From: Haloarcula marismortui ATCC 43049
GTDB taxonomy: Archaea; Halobacteriota; Halobacteria; Halobacteriales; Haloarculaceae
Assembly: GCF_000011085.1 (NCBI RefSeq)
Contig: NC_006396.1
Coordinates: forward strand, 1,116,001-1,180,000
DNA length: 64,000 nt
Reading direction: 5' to 3'
Of the stretch, positions 16,684 to 24,989 are shown piece by piece. Below the pieces are notes generated by a model. The model saw only the letters and a list, made by a program, of their open reading frames with translations, was not told the origin of the DNA and ran no database searches. Position numbers and translations under genes: made by a program. How positions within the stretch are numbered: the stretch's first letter is position 1; each line of letters starts with the position of its first letter.

Positions 16684-18582
16684 ATGACAGACAACGAACT
16701 AATCTGGCGAATCGCCGGTGGTTCCGGTGACGGAATCGACTCGACAAGCCAGAACTTCGCGAAGGCCTTGATGTGGTCGGGGCTGAACGTGTTCACACAC
16801 CGTCATTACCCGTCGCGTATCCGCGGCGGCCACACGTACGTGGAAGTACGTGCAAAGGACGAACCGGTACAGTCCCGTGGGGACGGCTACAACTTCCTGC
16901 TGGCACTGGGTGACTCCTTCGCCCGGAACCCACAGGAAGAGGCCTACTACGGGAAAGAAGAGCTCAAACCGCTGTACGAGAACTTCGACGACCTCCGAGA
17001 AGGCGGCGTTCTCCTCTACGACGAGGGGCTGCTCGACGACGAGGATGTCGACGAAATCGGGCTCGAAGAGGCTGCCGAGGAGAACAACTGGCACGTCGTC
17101 CCGATGGACCTCCGCGGCATCGCCAAGGAGCACGGCCGCGAGATTATGCGGAACACGGCCGGTATCGGCGCGACAGCGGCGATTCTCGATATCAGCACCG
17201 ACGAGTTCGAGAAACTCATCACACAGAATATGAGCGGCGACATGCAGGAGGCGAACCTTAACGTCCTGCACGACGCCTACGAAGCCGCCAGCGAACTCGA
17301 TGTCGACCACGACATCGAGGTCCCCGAGGGCTCCCACGACGAGGAGCAGGTCATTCTCTCGGGCTCGAACGCCATCTCCTACGGCGCAATCGACGAGGGC
17401 TGTCGTTTCATCTCGGGCTACCCCATGACTCCGTGGACCGACGTGTTCACGATCATGTCACAGCATCTGCCCGAGTTCGGCGGCATCTCCGAACAGGTCG
17501 AAGACGAGATCGCGGCCGCTGCGCTGGCGCTCGGTGCATCCCACGCCGGCGTGAAGGCCATGTCCGGGTCCTCCGGCGGTGGCTTCGCGCTGATGTCCGA
17601 ACCGCTCGGACTGGCAGAGATGACCGAGACGCCTATCGTGCTGGTCGAAGCGATGCGGGCCGGCCCCTCGACGGGGATGCCGACCAAGCCCGAGCAGGCT
17701 GATCTTGAGCACGTCCTGTACACCTCACAGGGCGACTCCGCCCGCGTCGTGTTCGCACCGGCGAACATCCGCGAGTGTTACACGCAGACCCGCTCGGCGT
17801 TCCGCATCGCCTACGAGTACCAGATCCCGGTCATCGTTATCTACGACCAGAAGATTCAGGGCGAACTCCGAAACCTCCCGGCCAGCCACTTCGACGAGGA
17901 GCCAAACGCCGATCCCGGCTCGGTCCTCACCGAAGAGGAGATTCAGGACGCCGCACACCACTCCTCCGGGAAGTTCCAGCGGTTCCTCCACGAGCCCGAG
18001 GACGGCTCGAACGTCAGCCCGCGCTCCGTGCCGGGCCAGAAGGACGGCCGCTTCCTCGCGACAGGCAACGAGCACAACCCATCGGGTCACATCAGCGAGG
18101 ACCCCGAGAACCGCATCGCCCAGATGAACCGTCGGCTCAACAAGCTCGACGACATCCGTGCTGATCTGGACGAGAACACGTCCCACCAGACTTACCACGG
18201 ACCCGAGGAAGCCGACTACGGCATCCTCGTGTGGGGCAGCCAGCAGGGGACCGTCTTCGAGGCCGTCGACCGACTCAACGAGAACGGCCACTCCGTGAAG
18301 GCGCTTGGCGTCTCCGACATGGCTCCGTACCCGAAGGAAGAAGTCTCTGAGTGGCTCGAATCAGTCGACGAGGCACTTGTCGTCGAGATGAACGCGACGG
18401 CCCAGTTCCGCGGTCTTACCCAGAAGGAACTCGGCAAGTACGGCGACAAGCTGTCGAGCTTGCTCAAGTACAACGGCAACCCCTTCGAGCCCGCCGAGAT
18501 CGTCGACGGGTTCGAATCCAGCATCGACGGCGAGGAACTCGCCGCGAGCAACATGAAGTACGTACCCGCGGCAGGTGACTAA
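16684..18582 (+). CDS. 2-oxoacid:ferredoxin oxidoreductase alpha subunit (PorA/KorA type)
   Basis: This 632-residue subunit carries a gamma domain (residues 1-190, opening WRIAGGSGDGIDSTSQNFAK) fused to the alpha pyrimidine-binding domain (from about 220, ISYGAIDEGCRFISGYPMTP). With the beta subunit it oxidatively decarboxylates a 2-oxoacid to its acyl-CoA, reducing ferredoxin. The beta gene starts three bases after its stop. Haloarchaea have pyruvate and 2-oxoglutarate versions with this layout. Proximity to methylmalonyl-CoA mutase recalls the kor locus of other haloarchaea as I remember it, while the subunit sizes also fit por. I leave the symbol blank for that reason. Confidence 0.93.
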   Translation: MTDNELIWRIAGGSGDGIDSTSQNFAKALMWSGLNVFTHRHYPSRIRGGHTYVEVRAKDEPVQSRGDGYNFLLALGDSFARNPQEEAYYGKEELKPLYENFDDLREGGVLLYDEGLLDDEDVDEIGLEEAAEENNWHVVPMDLRGIAKEHGREIMRNTAGIGATAAILDISTDEFEKLITQNMSGDMQEANLNVLHDAYEAASELDVDHDIEVPEGSHDEEQVILSGSNAISYGAIDEGCRFISGYPMTPWTDVFTIMSQHLPEFGGISEQVEDEIAAAALALGASHAGVKAMSGSSGGGFALMSEPLGLAEMTETPIVLVEAMRAGPSTGMPTKPEQADLEHVLYTSQGDSARVVFAPANIRECYTQTRSAFRIAYEYQIPVIVIYDQKIQGELRNLPASHFDEEPNADPGSVLTEEEIQDAAHHSSGKFQRFLHEPEDGSNVSPRSVPGQKDGRFLATGNEHNPSGHISEDPENRIAQMNRRLNKLDDIRADLDENTSHQTYHGPEEADYGILVWGSQQGTVFEAVDRLNENGHSVKALGVSDMAPYPKEEVSEWLESVDEALVVEMNATAQFRGLTQKELGKYGDKLSSLLKYNGNPFEPAEIVDGFESSIDGEELAASNMKYVPAAGD

Positions 18583-18585
18583 CCT

Positions 18586-19524
18586 ATGAGTGCATTCTCA
18601 GCAATCAACGAAGAACGCGAAATCGAGCGCGACGAGTTTACACCCGGCATCGAACCCCAGGCGACTTGGTGTCCGGGCTGTGGCGACTTCGGCGTCCTCA
18701 AGGCGCTCAAGCAGGCCATGCCGGAAGTCGGCAAGAACCCCGACGAAGTCGCGCTGTTCACCGGTATCGGCTGTTCGGGGAAGCTCAACAGCTACTTCAA
18801 CAGCTACGGCTTCCACACCATCCACGGCCGCTCGCTGCCCGTCGCCCGGGCCGCGAAGCTCGCCAACCCCAACCTCGAAGTCATCGCGGCCGGTGGGGAC
18901 GGCGACGGCTACGGTATCGGTGGGAACCACACCATCCACACGGCCCGTGAGAACCACGATATGACGTATATCGTGTTCAACAACGAGATCTTCGGGCTGA
19001 CAAAGGGCCAGACATCCCCGACATCGCCGAAGGGCCACAAGTCAAAGACACAGCCCCACGGCTCGGCGAAGTCGCCGATCCGCCCTCTGTCCCAGCAGCT
19101 CAACGCCGGTGCGACCTACATCGCCCGGACCGCGGCTGTCAACCCGAACCAGGCGAAGGAAATCATCGCCGAAGCCATCGAGCACGACGGCTTCGCGCAC
19201 ATCGACTTCCTGACCCAGTGTCCGACCTGGAACAAGGACGCGAAACACTACGTCCCGTACACGGACGTCCAGCAGTCCGACGAGTTCGACTTCGACGTCT
19301 CGGACCGCGCGGAAGCCGCCGAGATGATGCGAAAGACCGAAGAGCGACTGTACGAAGGCGAAGTGCTCACCGGTCGGATGTACATCGAAGACGAGCGCCC
19401 CTCCTACGGCGAGGAGAAGCGCCAGATCGGCGAAATGCCCGAGGAACCGCTCGCAGAGCGGTACTTCGACGAGGACGCGGAGTGGGAGCGGACCTACGAC
19501 AACCTCCTCGAACACCACAAATAA
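18586..19524 (+). CDS. 2-oxoacid:ferredoxin oxidoreductase beta subunit (PorB/KorB type)
   Basis: This 312-residue subunit binds thiamine diphosphate and an iron-sulfur cluster. The N-terminal TWCPGCGDFGVLKAL supplies two cluster cysteines. TGIGCSGKLNSY carries another. The TPP motif is GGDGDGYGIGGNHTIH, continued by FNNEIFGLTKGQTSPTS. A later Cys (TQCPTW) is likely the fourth ligand. It begins three bases after the alpha gene, giving stoichiometric expression. Ferredoxin is not encoded here. Confidence 0.94.
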   Translation: MSAFSAINEEREIERDEFTPGIEPQATWCPGCGDFGVLKALKQAMPEVGKNPDEVALFTGIGCSGKLNSYFNSYGFHTIHGRSLPVARAAKLANPNLEVIAAGGDGDGYGIGGNHTIHTARENHDMTYIVFNNEIFGLTKGQTSPTSPKGHKSKTQPHGSAKSPIRPLSQQLNAGATYIARTAAVNPNQAKEIIAEAIEHDGFAHIDFLTQCPTWNKDAKHYVPYTDVQQSDEFDFDVSDRAEAAEMMRKTEERLYEGEVLTGRMYIEDERPSYGEEKRQIGEMPEEPLAERYFDEDAEWERTYDNLLEHHK

Positions 19525-19586
19525 GGCTCGCTGCCGGACTGCGGATACCCCCCGAACGTGGGTTTCTGGTTCGGAAGATATTTTTT

Positions 19587-19611
19587 CATGCACCGAAAAG
19601 ATTAGTGCATG
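19587..19611. promoter_or_regulatory. Inverted repeat overlapping the lrp start, probable operator
   Basis: CATGCAC and GTGCATG form a perfect 7-bp inverted repeat separated by 11 bases; the right arm contains the ATG of the lrp gene. A TATA-like gatatttttt lies just upstream (19577-19586), 28 bases before that ATG. A dimeric regulator bound here would block a leaderless transcript, which suggests autoregulation. Confidence 0.5.
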
Positions 19612-20037
19612 AGTGCCGAGTCTACGGAGCGTCGAATCCTGTCGGTCCTTGAACAGGACGCACAGGCCTCGTACGCAGAAATCGCAGAGCGAGCGGAGGT
19701 ATCGAAGCCGACAGTCCGGAAATACATCCAGAAACTCGAAGAGGAGGGTGTCATCGTCGGCTACTCCGCCGATGTCGACCCGAAGAAGCTGGCGGGCCAG
19801 TCGATTGCGCTGGTCGGCATCGACATCGCGAGCGACTGCTACGTCGAAGCCACGCGGAACCTCAAGGAGATTCCGGAGATGGAGGAACTGTACACGTCTA
19901 GCGGCGACCATATGCTGATGGCGGAAGTCCGGGCGATGGACGGTGACTCGCTGGCGGACGTCATCGAAGACAAGATCCTCGCTCTCGACGGTGTTACCGC
20001 CGCACATCCGTCGTTTCTGCAGGAACGGCTGAAGTAA
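19609..20037 (+). CDS. Lrp/AsnC family transcriptional regulator
   Basis: This 142-residue feast/famine regulator has an N-terminal winged helix (RRILSVLEQDAQASYAEI, then VSKPTVRKYIQKLEEEGVI) and a C-terminal RAM domain (EELYTSSGDHMLMAEVRAMD). It differs clearly from the Lrp at 3350. It lies 84 bases after the oxidoreductase beta gene with its own TATA box, and a palindrome covers its start. It may control itself and perhaps the neighbouring oxidoreductase operon, but binding sites elsewhere were not identified. Confidence 0.93.
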   Translation: MSAESTERRILSVLEQDAQASYAEIAERAEVSKPTVRKYIQKLEEEGVIVGYSADVDPKKLAGQSIALVGIDIASDCYVEATRNLKEIPEMEELYTSSGDHMLMAEVRAMDGDSLADVIEDKILALDGVTAAHPSFLQERLK

Positions 20038-20072
20038 CGGGTTTTTAGACGCTCCAGTGCTGACTGCACGGT

Positions 20073-21788
20073 ATGCTTTCTCGGCTGGTGCTCGGACTCG
20101 GGCCGACGGCCGCGGACCTTCTCGACGCGATTAGCGACGACCGCGGCGAGCTGGCGGTCGTGACTCAGGACGAGCACCGTGCTGAAACGCTCCGGGCGGA
20201 CGGCATCAACGTGCTCGAAGCCGACCAGGCCGACCCATCTGTTCTCGCCGACCTCGACTTTCACCCCGAAAGCATCATCGTCGCCAGTGAGGATCCCAAA
20301 CAGAACGCCGACGCGGCAACGGCCGCGCGTGACTGCTTTCCCGATGCGTTCCTCCTCGCATACGCCGGCCACGGCGCGACAACCGACCAGCGCGACCGGC
20401 TTGACAGCGTGGCGGACCGGCTGGTCACACCGGAGACCGTCGTCACCGACTACGTTACCCAGTCGGTCGGCGACGAAGGAACGCGGGCCAGACAGCTCCA
20501 TCAGGTACTGCGTGACATCGACGACCATCTCGCTGTCGTCATGCACGACAATCCCGACCCTGACGCGATTGCCAGCGCTGTCGCCCTCGGAGCGCTCGCT
20601 GAACGAGCCGACTGCGAGGTGACGATCTGTTACTACGGGGAGATATCCCATCAGGAGAACCGGGCGTTCGTCAACCTCCTCGAGTTTGACCTCCGAAACC
20701 TTGACGCCGATTCACCAGACGAACTGGAAGCGTTCGACGCGTTTGCGCTAGTTGACCACTCCAGAGCCGGTGTCAACGACCAACTCCCGCCGGAGACCCC
20801 CATCGACATCGTCATTGACCATCATCCGCCACGCGTTCCGATCGAAGCCCGCTTCGTCGATCTCCGAAGCGGCGTCGGGGCGACGAGCACACTGCTGGTC
20901 GACTACCTCCAGCGGTTCAACGTTGACATTCCGACACCTATCGCAACGGGCCTGCTGTTCGGCATTCAGGTCGACACGAAGGACTTCCGCCGGGAGGTCG
21001 CTGCCGCGGACTTCGAGGCCGCCGCGCATCTCGTGACGAACGCCGACATGGCGACGCTCCAGCGAATCGAAGACCCAAGCGTGAGCCCGGAGACGCTGTC
21101 GGTCATCGGCCGCGCGATTACAAACCGCGATCAGGAGGGCTCAGTGCTCCTGACTGGTGTCGGTGAGATCAGTGACCGGGATGCACTCGCACAGGCGGCT
21201 GACAGGCTCCTCGACCTCGAAGGCGTCCAGACGACGATGGTGTACGGCGTCGTCGATGGGACAATATACGTCTCCGCTCGGGCACGTGGGGCAGATATCG
21301 ACCTCGGCGAGGCGCTGCGGGACGCCTTCGGACAGATCGGGTCCGCGGGCGGTCACGCCGATATGGCGGGCGCACAGATCGACGTGGGGATGATCACCGT
21401 CGACGACCGCGAGGAATCACTGGAGGAGATTGTCCGCGCTATCGTTTCCAATCGGTTCCTCGACGCTGTCCAGTCGCGGTCCCACCGGCTGCTTGGGCGC
21501 GTCTACGCCCGTGCTGACTACGACGTGGCCGCGTTCACGGAGTCGACGGCGCTTAGTCAGGACAGCGACGACACCTCAGCGACGGCCGAAGGCGCATCTG
21601 GAGAGGCTGGTGACGACGGCACAGCGGACTGGAACAGCGATGTGATGTTTCTGGAGAACGGCGACGAAGACGGTGGTGACGAGCCAGACCAAGCAGCCGA
21701 CGCGGCTGAACCGACAGACGACGAGGCAGAACAGGGAGAGGACAGCCCGGAAACGCTCGTCGAACCCGACGACGGCGAACCGCTGTAG
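20073..21788 (+). CDS. RCK-N/DHH/DHHA1 phosphoesterase
   Basis: This 571-residue protein has three parts. A Rossmann RCK/TrkA-N-like domain (residues 1-120, LVLGLGPTAADLLDAI) lacks an obvious membrane partner. A DHH phosphoesterase domain follows, with HDNPDPDAIASA, LVDHSRAG and IVIDHHPP. Then comes a DHHA1 domain (QIGSAGGHADMAGAQI). The last 85 residues are very acidic and probably disordered. Relatives cleave small nucleotides such as c-di-AMP or nano-RNA. c-di-AMP exists in haloarchaea and RCK domains can bind it, so turnover of that signal is a reasonable guess. A paralogue without the RCK domain is at 54767. A T6 run after the stop (21796-21801) may terminate transcription. Confidence 0.88.
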   Translation: MLSRLVLGLGPTAADLLDAISDDRGELAVVTQDEHRAETLRADGINVLEADQADPSVLADLDFHPESIIVASEDPKQNADAATAARDCFPDAFLLAYAGHGATTDQRDRLDSVADRLVTPETVVTDYVTQSVGDEGTRARQLHQVLRDIDDHLAVVMHDNPDPDAIASAVALGALAERADCEVTICYYGEISHQENRAFVNLLEFDLRNLDADSPDELEAFDAFALVDHSRAGVNDQLPPETPIDIVIDHHPPRVPIEARFVDLRSGVGATSTLLVDYLQRFNVDIPTPIATGLLFGIQVDTKDFRREVAAADFEAAAHLVTNADMATLQRIEDPSVSPETLSVIGRAITNRDQEGSVLLTGVGEISDRDALAQAADRLLDLEGVQTTMVYGVVDGTIYVSARARGADIDLGEALRDAFGQIGSAGGHADMAGAQIDVGMITVDDREESLEEIVRAIVSNRFLDAVQSRSHRLLGRVYARADYDVAAFTESTALSQDSDDTSATAEGASGEAGDDGTADWNSDVMFLENGDEDGGDEPDQAADAAEPTDDEAEQGEDSPETLVEPDDGEPL

Positions 21789-21826
21789 GCGAGCCTTTTT
21801 TGCTGTCGGTCGAGAACCCAGTGCCG

Positions 21827-22618
21827 ATGGAGGATTCGAATCGCCCGACGGTCGGGGACTATATGACACGCGAGGTTGCCACCGTCGAACTCGACGACAC
21901 CGTGGGAGAGGTCGCCCGACGAATCGCCGACAATGACCACTTCAGCGGGTTTCCGGTGACTGACGGCCGCCGGGTCGAGGGATTCGTTAGCGCGCGCGAC
22001 CTGCTGCTCGCAGAGGACCACGAGCCGATGTTCCGCGTGATGACCGACGATATCCTTGTGGCACATCCAGACATGGCCGTGCAGGACGCGGCGCGCGTTA
22101 TCCTGCGGTCGGGCATCCAGAAACTCCCGGTTGTCGACGACGCCGGCCATCTTGTCGGCATCATCTCGAACGCCGACGTGATCCGTTCCCAGATCGAACG
22201 GGCGACACCGGGCAAGGTAGACAAGCTCGGCCGGACGCTCGAGAATATCCACGGGATCACGACACACGAAGGCCGCCGTGAGGTGGACCTCGATGACCTG
22301 ACGCCAACACAGACAACGGTGTACGCCGACGAACTCGAAGGCCGGGTGTACGAACTGGAACGGGGACTGGCGGAACCACTCGTCGTCATCGACAACGGCG
22401 GAGACCTCCTGCTGGCGGATGGCCATCACCGCGTGAAAGCCGCTGCCAGACTCGACATCGACGAGATGGACGCCTACGTCATCGTCCTCGATGAGACGGT
22501 CGAACTGGGGATGGCCGAGACGGCTGCAGACTCCGACCTGGAGTCAATCGACGATATCGAGGTCGTCGACTACGCACACCACCCGCTCGTACAGACAACG
22601 GAACGACTCCAAGACTAG
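21827..22618 (+). CDS. CBS-pair protein with C-terminal ParB/SerK-like domain
   Basis: This 263-residue protein starts MEDSNRPTVGDYM. Two CBS motifs occupy residues 7-125 (FSGFPVTDGRRVEGFV and IQKLPVVDDAGHLVGIISNA) and would bind an adenine nucleotide. After a linker, residues 160-235 hold a ParB-like fold with DLLLADGHHRVKAAA. That DGHHR motif is also found in the archaeal free-serine kinase SerK, a ParB relative. Chromosome partitioning is unlikely because no ParA partner or helix-turn-helix is visible. A nucleotide-sensing small-molecule kinase is a better guess, not established. Confidence 0.82.
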   Translation: MEDSNRPTVGDYMTREVATVELDDTVGEVARRIADNDHFSGFPVTDGRRVEGFVSARDLLLAEDHEPMFRVMTDDILVAHPDMAVQDAARVILRSGIQKLPVVDDAGHLVGIISNADVIRSQIERATPGKVDKLGRTLENIHGITTHEGRREVDLDDLTPTQTTVYADELEGRVYELERGLAEPLVVIDNGGDLLLADGHHRVKAAARLDIDEMDAYVIVLDETVELGMAETAADSDLESIDDIEVVDYAHHPLVQTTERLQD

Positions 22619-22693
22619 TCCCTAGCGGTGTGATCGACGGTAGCACCCCGCTTTGCCCGAACCTTCTTACTAAATCATGACATACACCGGAGT

Positions 22694-24397
22694 ATGTTCG
22701 ACGAGTCAGACCTCCAACGAATCCGCGAGCAGAAAGACGAGTGGGAAGCCGAGACACTGGACCCCGTACTGGACGCTTACGGCGAACGCAAGGAGCGGTT
22801 CGCGACGGTCTCAAACCTCGATGTAGACCGGCTGTATACGCCACGCGACGTGGATGGCCTCGATTACGAGGAAGATATCGGCTTCCCCGGCGAGGAGCCG
22901 TTCACACGCGGTGTCTATCCGACAATGTACCGTGGCCGGCAGTGGACGATGCGACAGTTCGCGGGCTTCGGGACCGCTGATGAAACCAACGAGCGGTTTC
23001 ACTACCTCATCGACGAGGGCCAGACCGGGCTCTCGACGGCCTTCGATATGCCGACGCTGATGGGGATCGATTCTGATGACGTGATGGCCGACGGCGAGGT
23101 GGGCAAGGAGGGTGTCGCCGTCGACACACTGGCGGACATGGAACGGCTGTTCGACGGCATCAATCTCGGCGAGGTGTCAACCTCTTTTACTATCAACCCC
23201 AGCGCTCCCGTCATCTATGCGATGTACATCGCGCTGGCCGACCAGCAGGGCGTCCCACGCGAGGAAATCCGTGGGACGCTCCAGAACGATATGTTCAAAG
23301 AGTTCATCGCACAGAAAGAGTGGGTCATCCCGCCAGAGCCGTCGCTGAAGCTTGTGACCGACACCATCGAGTTCGCCAGTCAGGAGACGCCGAAGTTCAA
23401 GCCCATCTCTGTGTCGGGGTATCACATCCGGGAGGCCGGCTCGACAGCGGTACAGGAGCTCGCGTTTACGCTCGCGGACGGCTTCGCCTACGTCGAGGAC
23501 TGTCTGAACCGTGGGCTGGATGTCGACGAGTTCGCCCCACAACTCTCCTTTTTCTTCAATTCACACAACTCCATGTTCGAGGAGATCGCGAAGTTCCGCG
23601 CGGCCCGGCGCATCTACGCCCGGGTAATGGGCGACTGGTACGACGCGGAGGCCGACGCGAGCAAGCAACTGAAGTTCCACACCCAGACCGCTGGCCAGTC
23701 ACTGACTGCCCAGCAACCGCTGAACAACATCGTCCGCGTGACGATTCAGGCCCTCGCGGGGGTTCTCGGTGGAACCCAGAGCTTGCACACCAACAGCTTC
23801 GACGAGGCGCTGGCGCTCCCGTCCGAACAGGCGGTTCGGGTCGCCCTCCGGACACAGCAGATCATTGCGGAGGAGTCGGGGGCCGCCGACATCGTCGACC
23901 CGATGGGCGGCAGTTTCGCCATCGAGTCACTGACCGACGAGGTCGAAGAGAAGGCAATGGCCTACATCAATCACATCAGAGACGAACTTGGAGACGGGTC
24001 GGTCCGGGACGGCGTCATTCAGGGGATTCAGGACGGCTACTTCCAGCGTGAGATTCAGGACGCTGCCTACGAGTATCAGCAACGCGTCGAGAGCGAGGAA
24101 GAAGTCATGGTCGGCGTTAACAAGTACACCGTCGAGGAAGACACCGAACCCGAGATTCTCACCGTCGACGAAGACGTACAGGAACGCCAGCGGGACAAGC
24201 TTGCGACGGTCAAGGCAGAGCGCGACGACGCGGCTGTGGAAGCGGCGCTCGATGACCTACGGCAAGTGGTCACCGACGGCGGGAACGTCATGCCCATCAT
24301 CATCGACGCGGTGAAAGCCTACGCGACGATGGGCGAGATTATGGCTGTCTTCGAGGCAGAGTACGGGAGCTATCAGGAAACGGCCAGTGTCGCGTAA
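22694..24397 (+). CDS. mcmA: Methylmalonyl-CoA mutase, large (catalytic) subunit
   Basis: This 567-residue adenosylcobalamin-dependent mutase subunit interconverts (R)-methylmalonyl-CoA and succinyl-CoA. Family sequences include GVYPTMYRGRQWTMRQFAGF, the CoA-binding ISGYHIREAG-like SVSGYHIREAGSTAVQE, and TAGQSLTAQQPLNNIVRVT. The B12-binding domain (DxHxxG) is absent, so the cobalamin-binding subunit must be encoded elsewhere, the usual archaeal split. In Haloarcula this enzyme serves propionyl-CoA use and the methylaspartate cycle. The gene appears to be a single transcription unit. Confidence 0.95.
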   Translation: MFDESDLQRIREQKDEWEAETLDPVLDAYGERKERFATVSNLDVDRLYTPRDVDGLDYEEDIGFPGEEPFTRGVYPTMYRGRQWTMRQFAGFGTADETNERFHYLIDEGQTGLSTAFDMPTLMGIDSDDVMADGEVGKEGVAVDTLADMERLFDGINLGEVSTSFTINPSAPVIYAMYIALADQQGVPREEIRGTLQNDMFKEFIAQKEWVIPPEPSLKLVTDTIEFASQETPKFKPISVSGYHIREAGSTAVQELAFTLADGFAYVEDCLNRGLDVDEFAPQLSFFFNSHNSMFEEIAKFRAARRIYARVMGDWYDAEADASKQLKFHTQTAGQSLTAQQPLNNIVRVTIQALAGVLGGTQSLHTNSFDEALALPSEQAVRVALRTQQIIAEESGAADIVDPMGGSFAIESLTDEVEEKAMAYINHIRDELGDGSVRDGVIQGIQDGYFQREIQDAAYEYQQRVESEEEVMVGVNKYTVEEDTEPEILTVDEDVQERQRDKLATVKAERDDAAVEAALDDLRQVVTDGGNVMPIIIDAVKAYATMGEIMAVFEAEYGSYQETASVA

Positions 24398-24507
24398 CGG
24401 CGCTCTCGTAGCACGCTGCCCGGACCTGTCGAGTCACGATAGGCGTCTCATCGCAGTGCGTTCGTGTTGCTTCGTCGAAAACGCCGCTGATCACCGTGTC
24501 GCTCTGG

Positions 24508-24777
24508 TCACGAACTGGCCGCGTCGTCGATTCGCTCGGAGACGTATATGACGAGGCCAAGCAACACGCCAAGGACGATACCGATAGTGACAAACCCGTA
24601 GATAGCGACACCGAACGGCGTCGGCGGCAGTGCGATTACACCGAACAGTTCCGGTTCGAGGTCCTCCGGACGAATGCTTCCAAGGACGAACCCCATCACA
24701 CCGGCAAGCACAACGATAGCAACGTACAGGCGAAGGACGATTTGCTGCCCGGATCTGGCCTCGGCTGACTCGCTCAT
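24508..24777 (-). CDS. Small two-helix membrane protein
   Basis: This 89-residue protein starts MSESAEARSGQQIVL. Two hydrophobic segments, about residues 15-35 (LYVAIVVLAGVMGFVLGS) and 55-78, are joined by a short acidic, proline-rich loop. No catalytic residues are visible. It is one of several small membrane proteins flanking the terminal oxidase gene here, so a link with the oxidase is possible. The 110 bases between it and the mutase gene show nothing. Confidence 0.7.
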   Translation of the reverse strand: MSESAEARSGQQIVLRLYVAIVVLAGVMGFVLGSIRPEDLEPELFGVIALPPTPFGVAIYGFVTIGIVLGVLLGLVIYVSERIDDAASS

Positions 24778-24835
24778 GTGAGACCAACGGCTCGGAGACG
24801 ATTAGCCTTTTTCACTTCCACGCCGTAGCTATCCT

Positions 24836-24928
24836 ATGTCACAGAAAGAGCTACTGTTTCTCGTCCTGACCGGAATCGCGCTCATGATGTTCGTGACGGC
24901 TATGGTACTGGTCTCTGGCGCAAGCTAA
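24836..24928 (+). CDS. 30-residue single-span membrane peptide
   Basis: ATG at 24836 to TAA at 24928 encodes MSQKELLFLVLTGIALMMFV followed by ten more residues ending VSGAS, a single hydrophobic helix with a charged N-terminus. Small oxidase-associated peptides of this size exist in many respiratory complexes. It is divergent from the 89-residue membrane protein and convergent with the oxidase subunit I gene. That it is translated is inference from the clean frame, its composition and its location. Confidence 0.55.
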   Translation: MSQKELLFLVLTGIALMMFVTAMVLVSGAS

Positions 24929-24989
24929 CAGGCACTGTCCGTTCTGGCTGCGAACGAAAAGAAGCGGACGAAAACAGGGTTCGGGACGC

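Noticed and set aside
21827-22618. Plasmid-type ParB partition protein
   Set aside because: There is no ParA gene, no parS-like repeats and no helix-turn-helix; the CBS pair and DGHHR motif point to a small-molecule enzyme.
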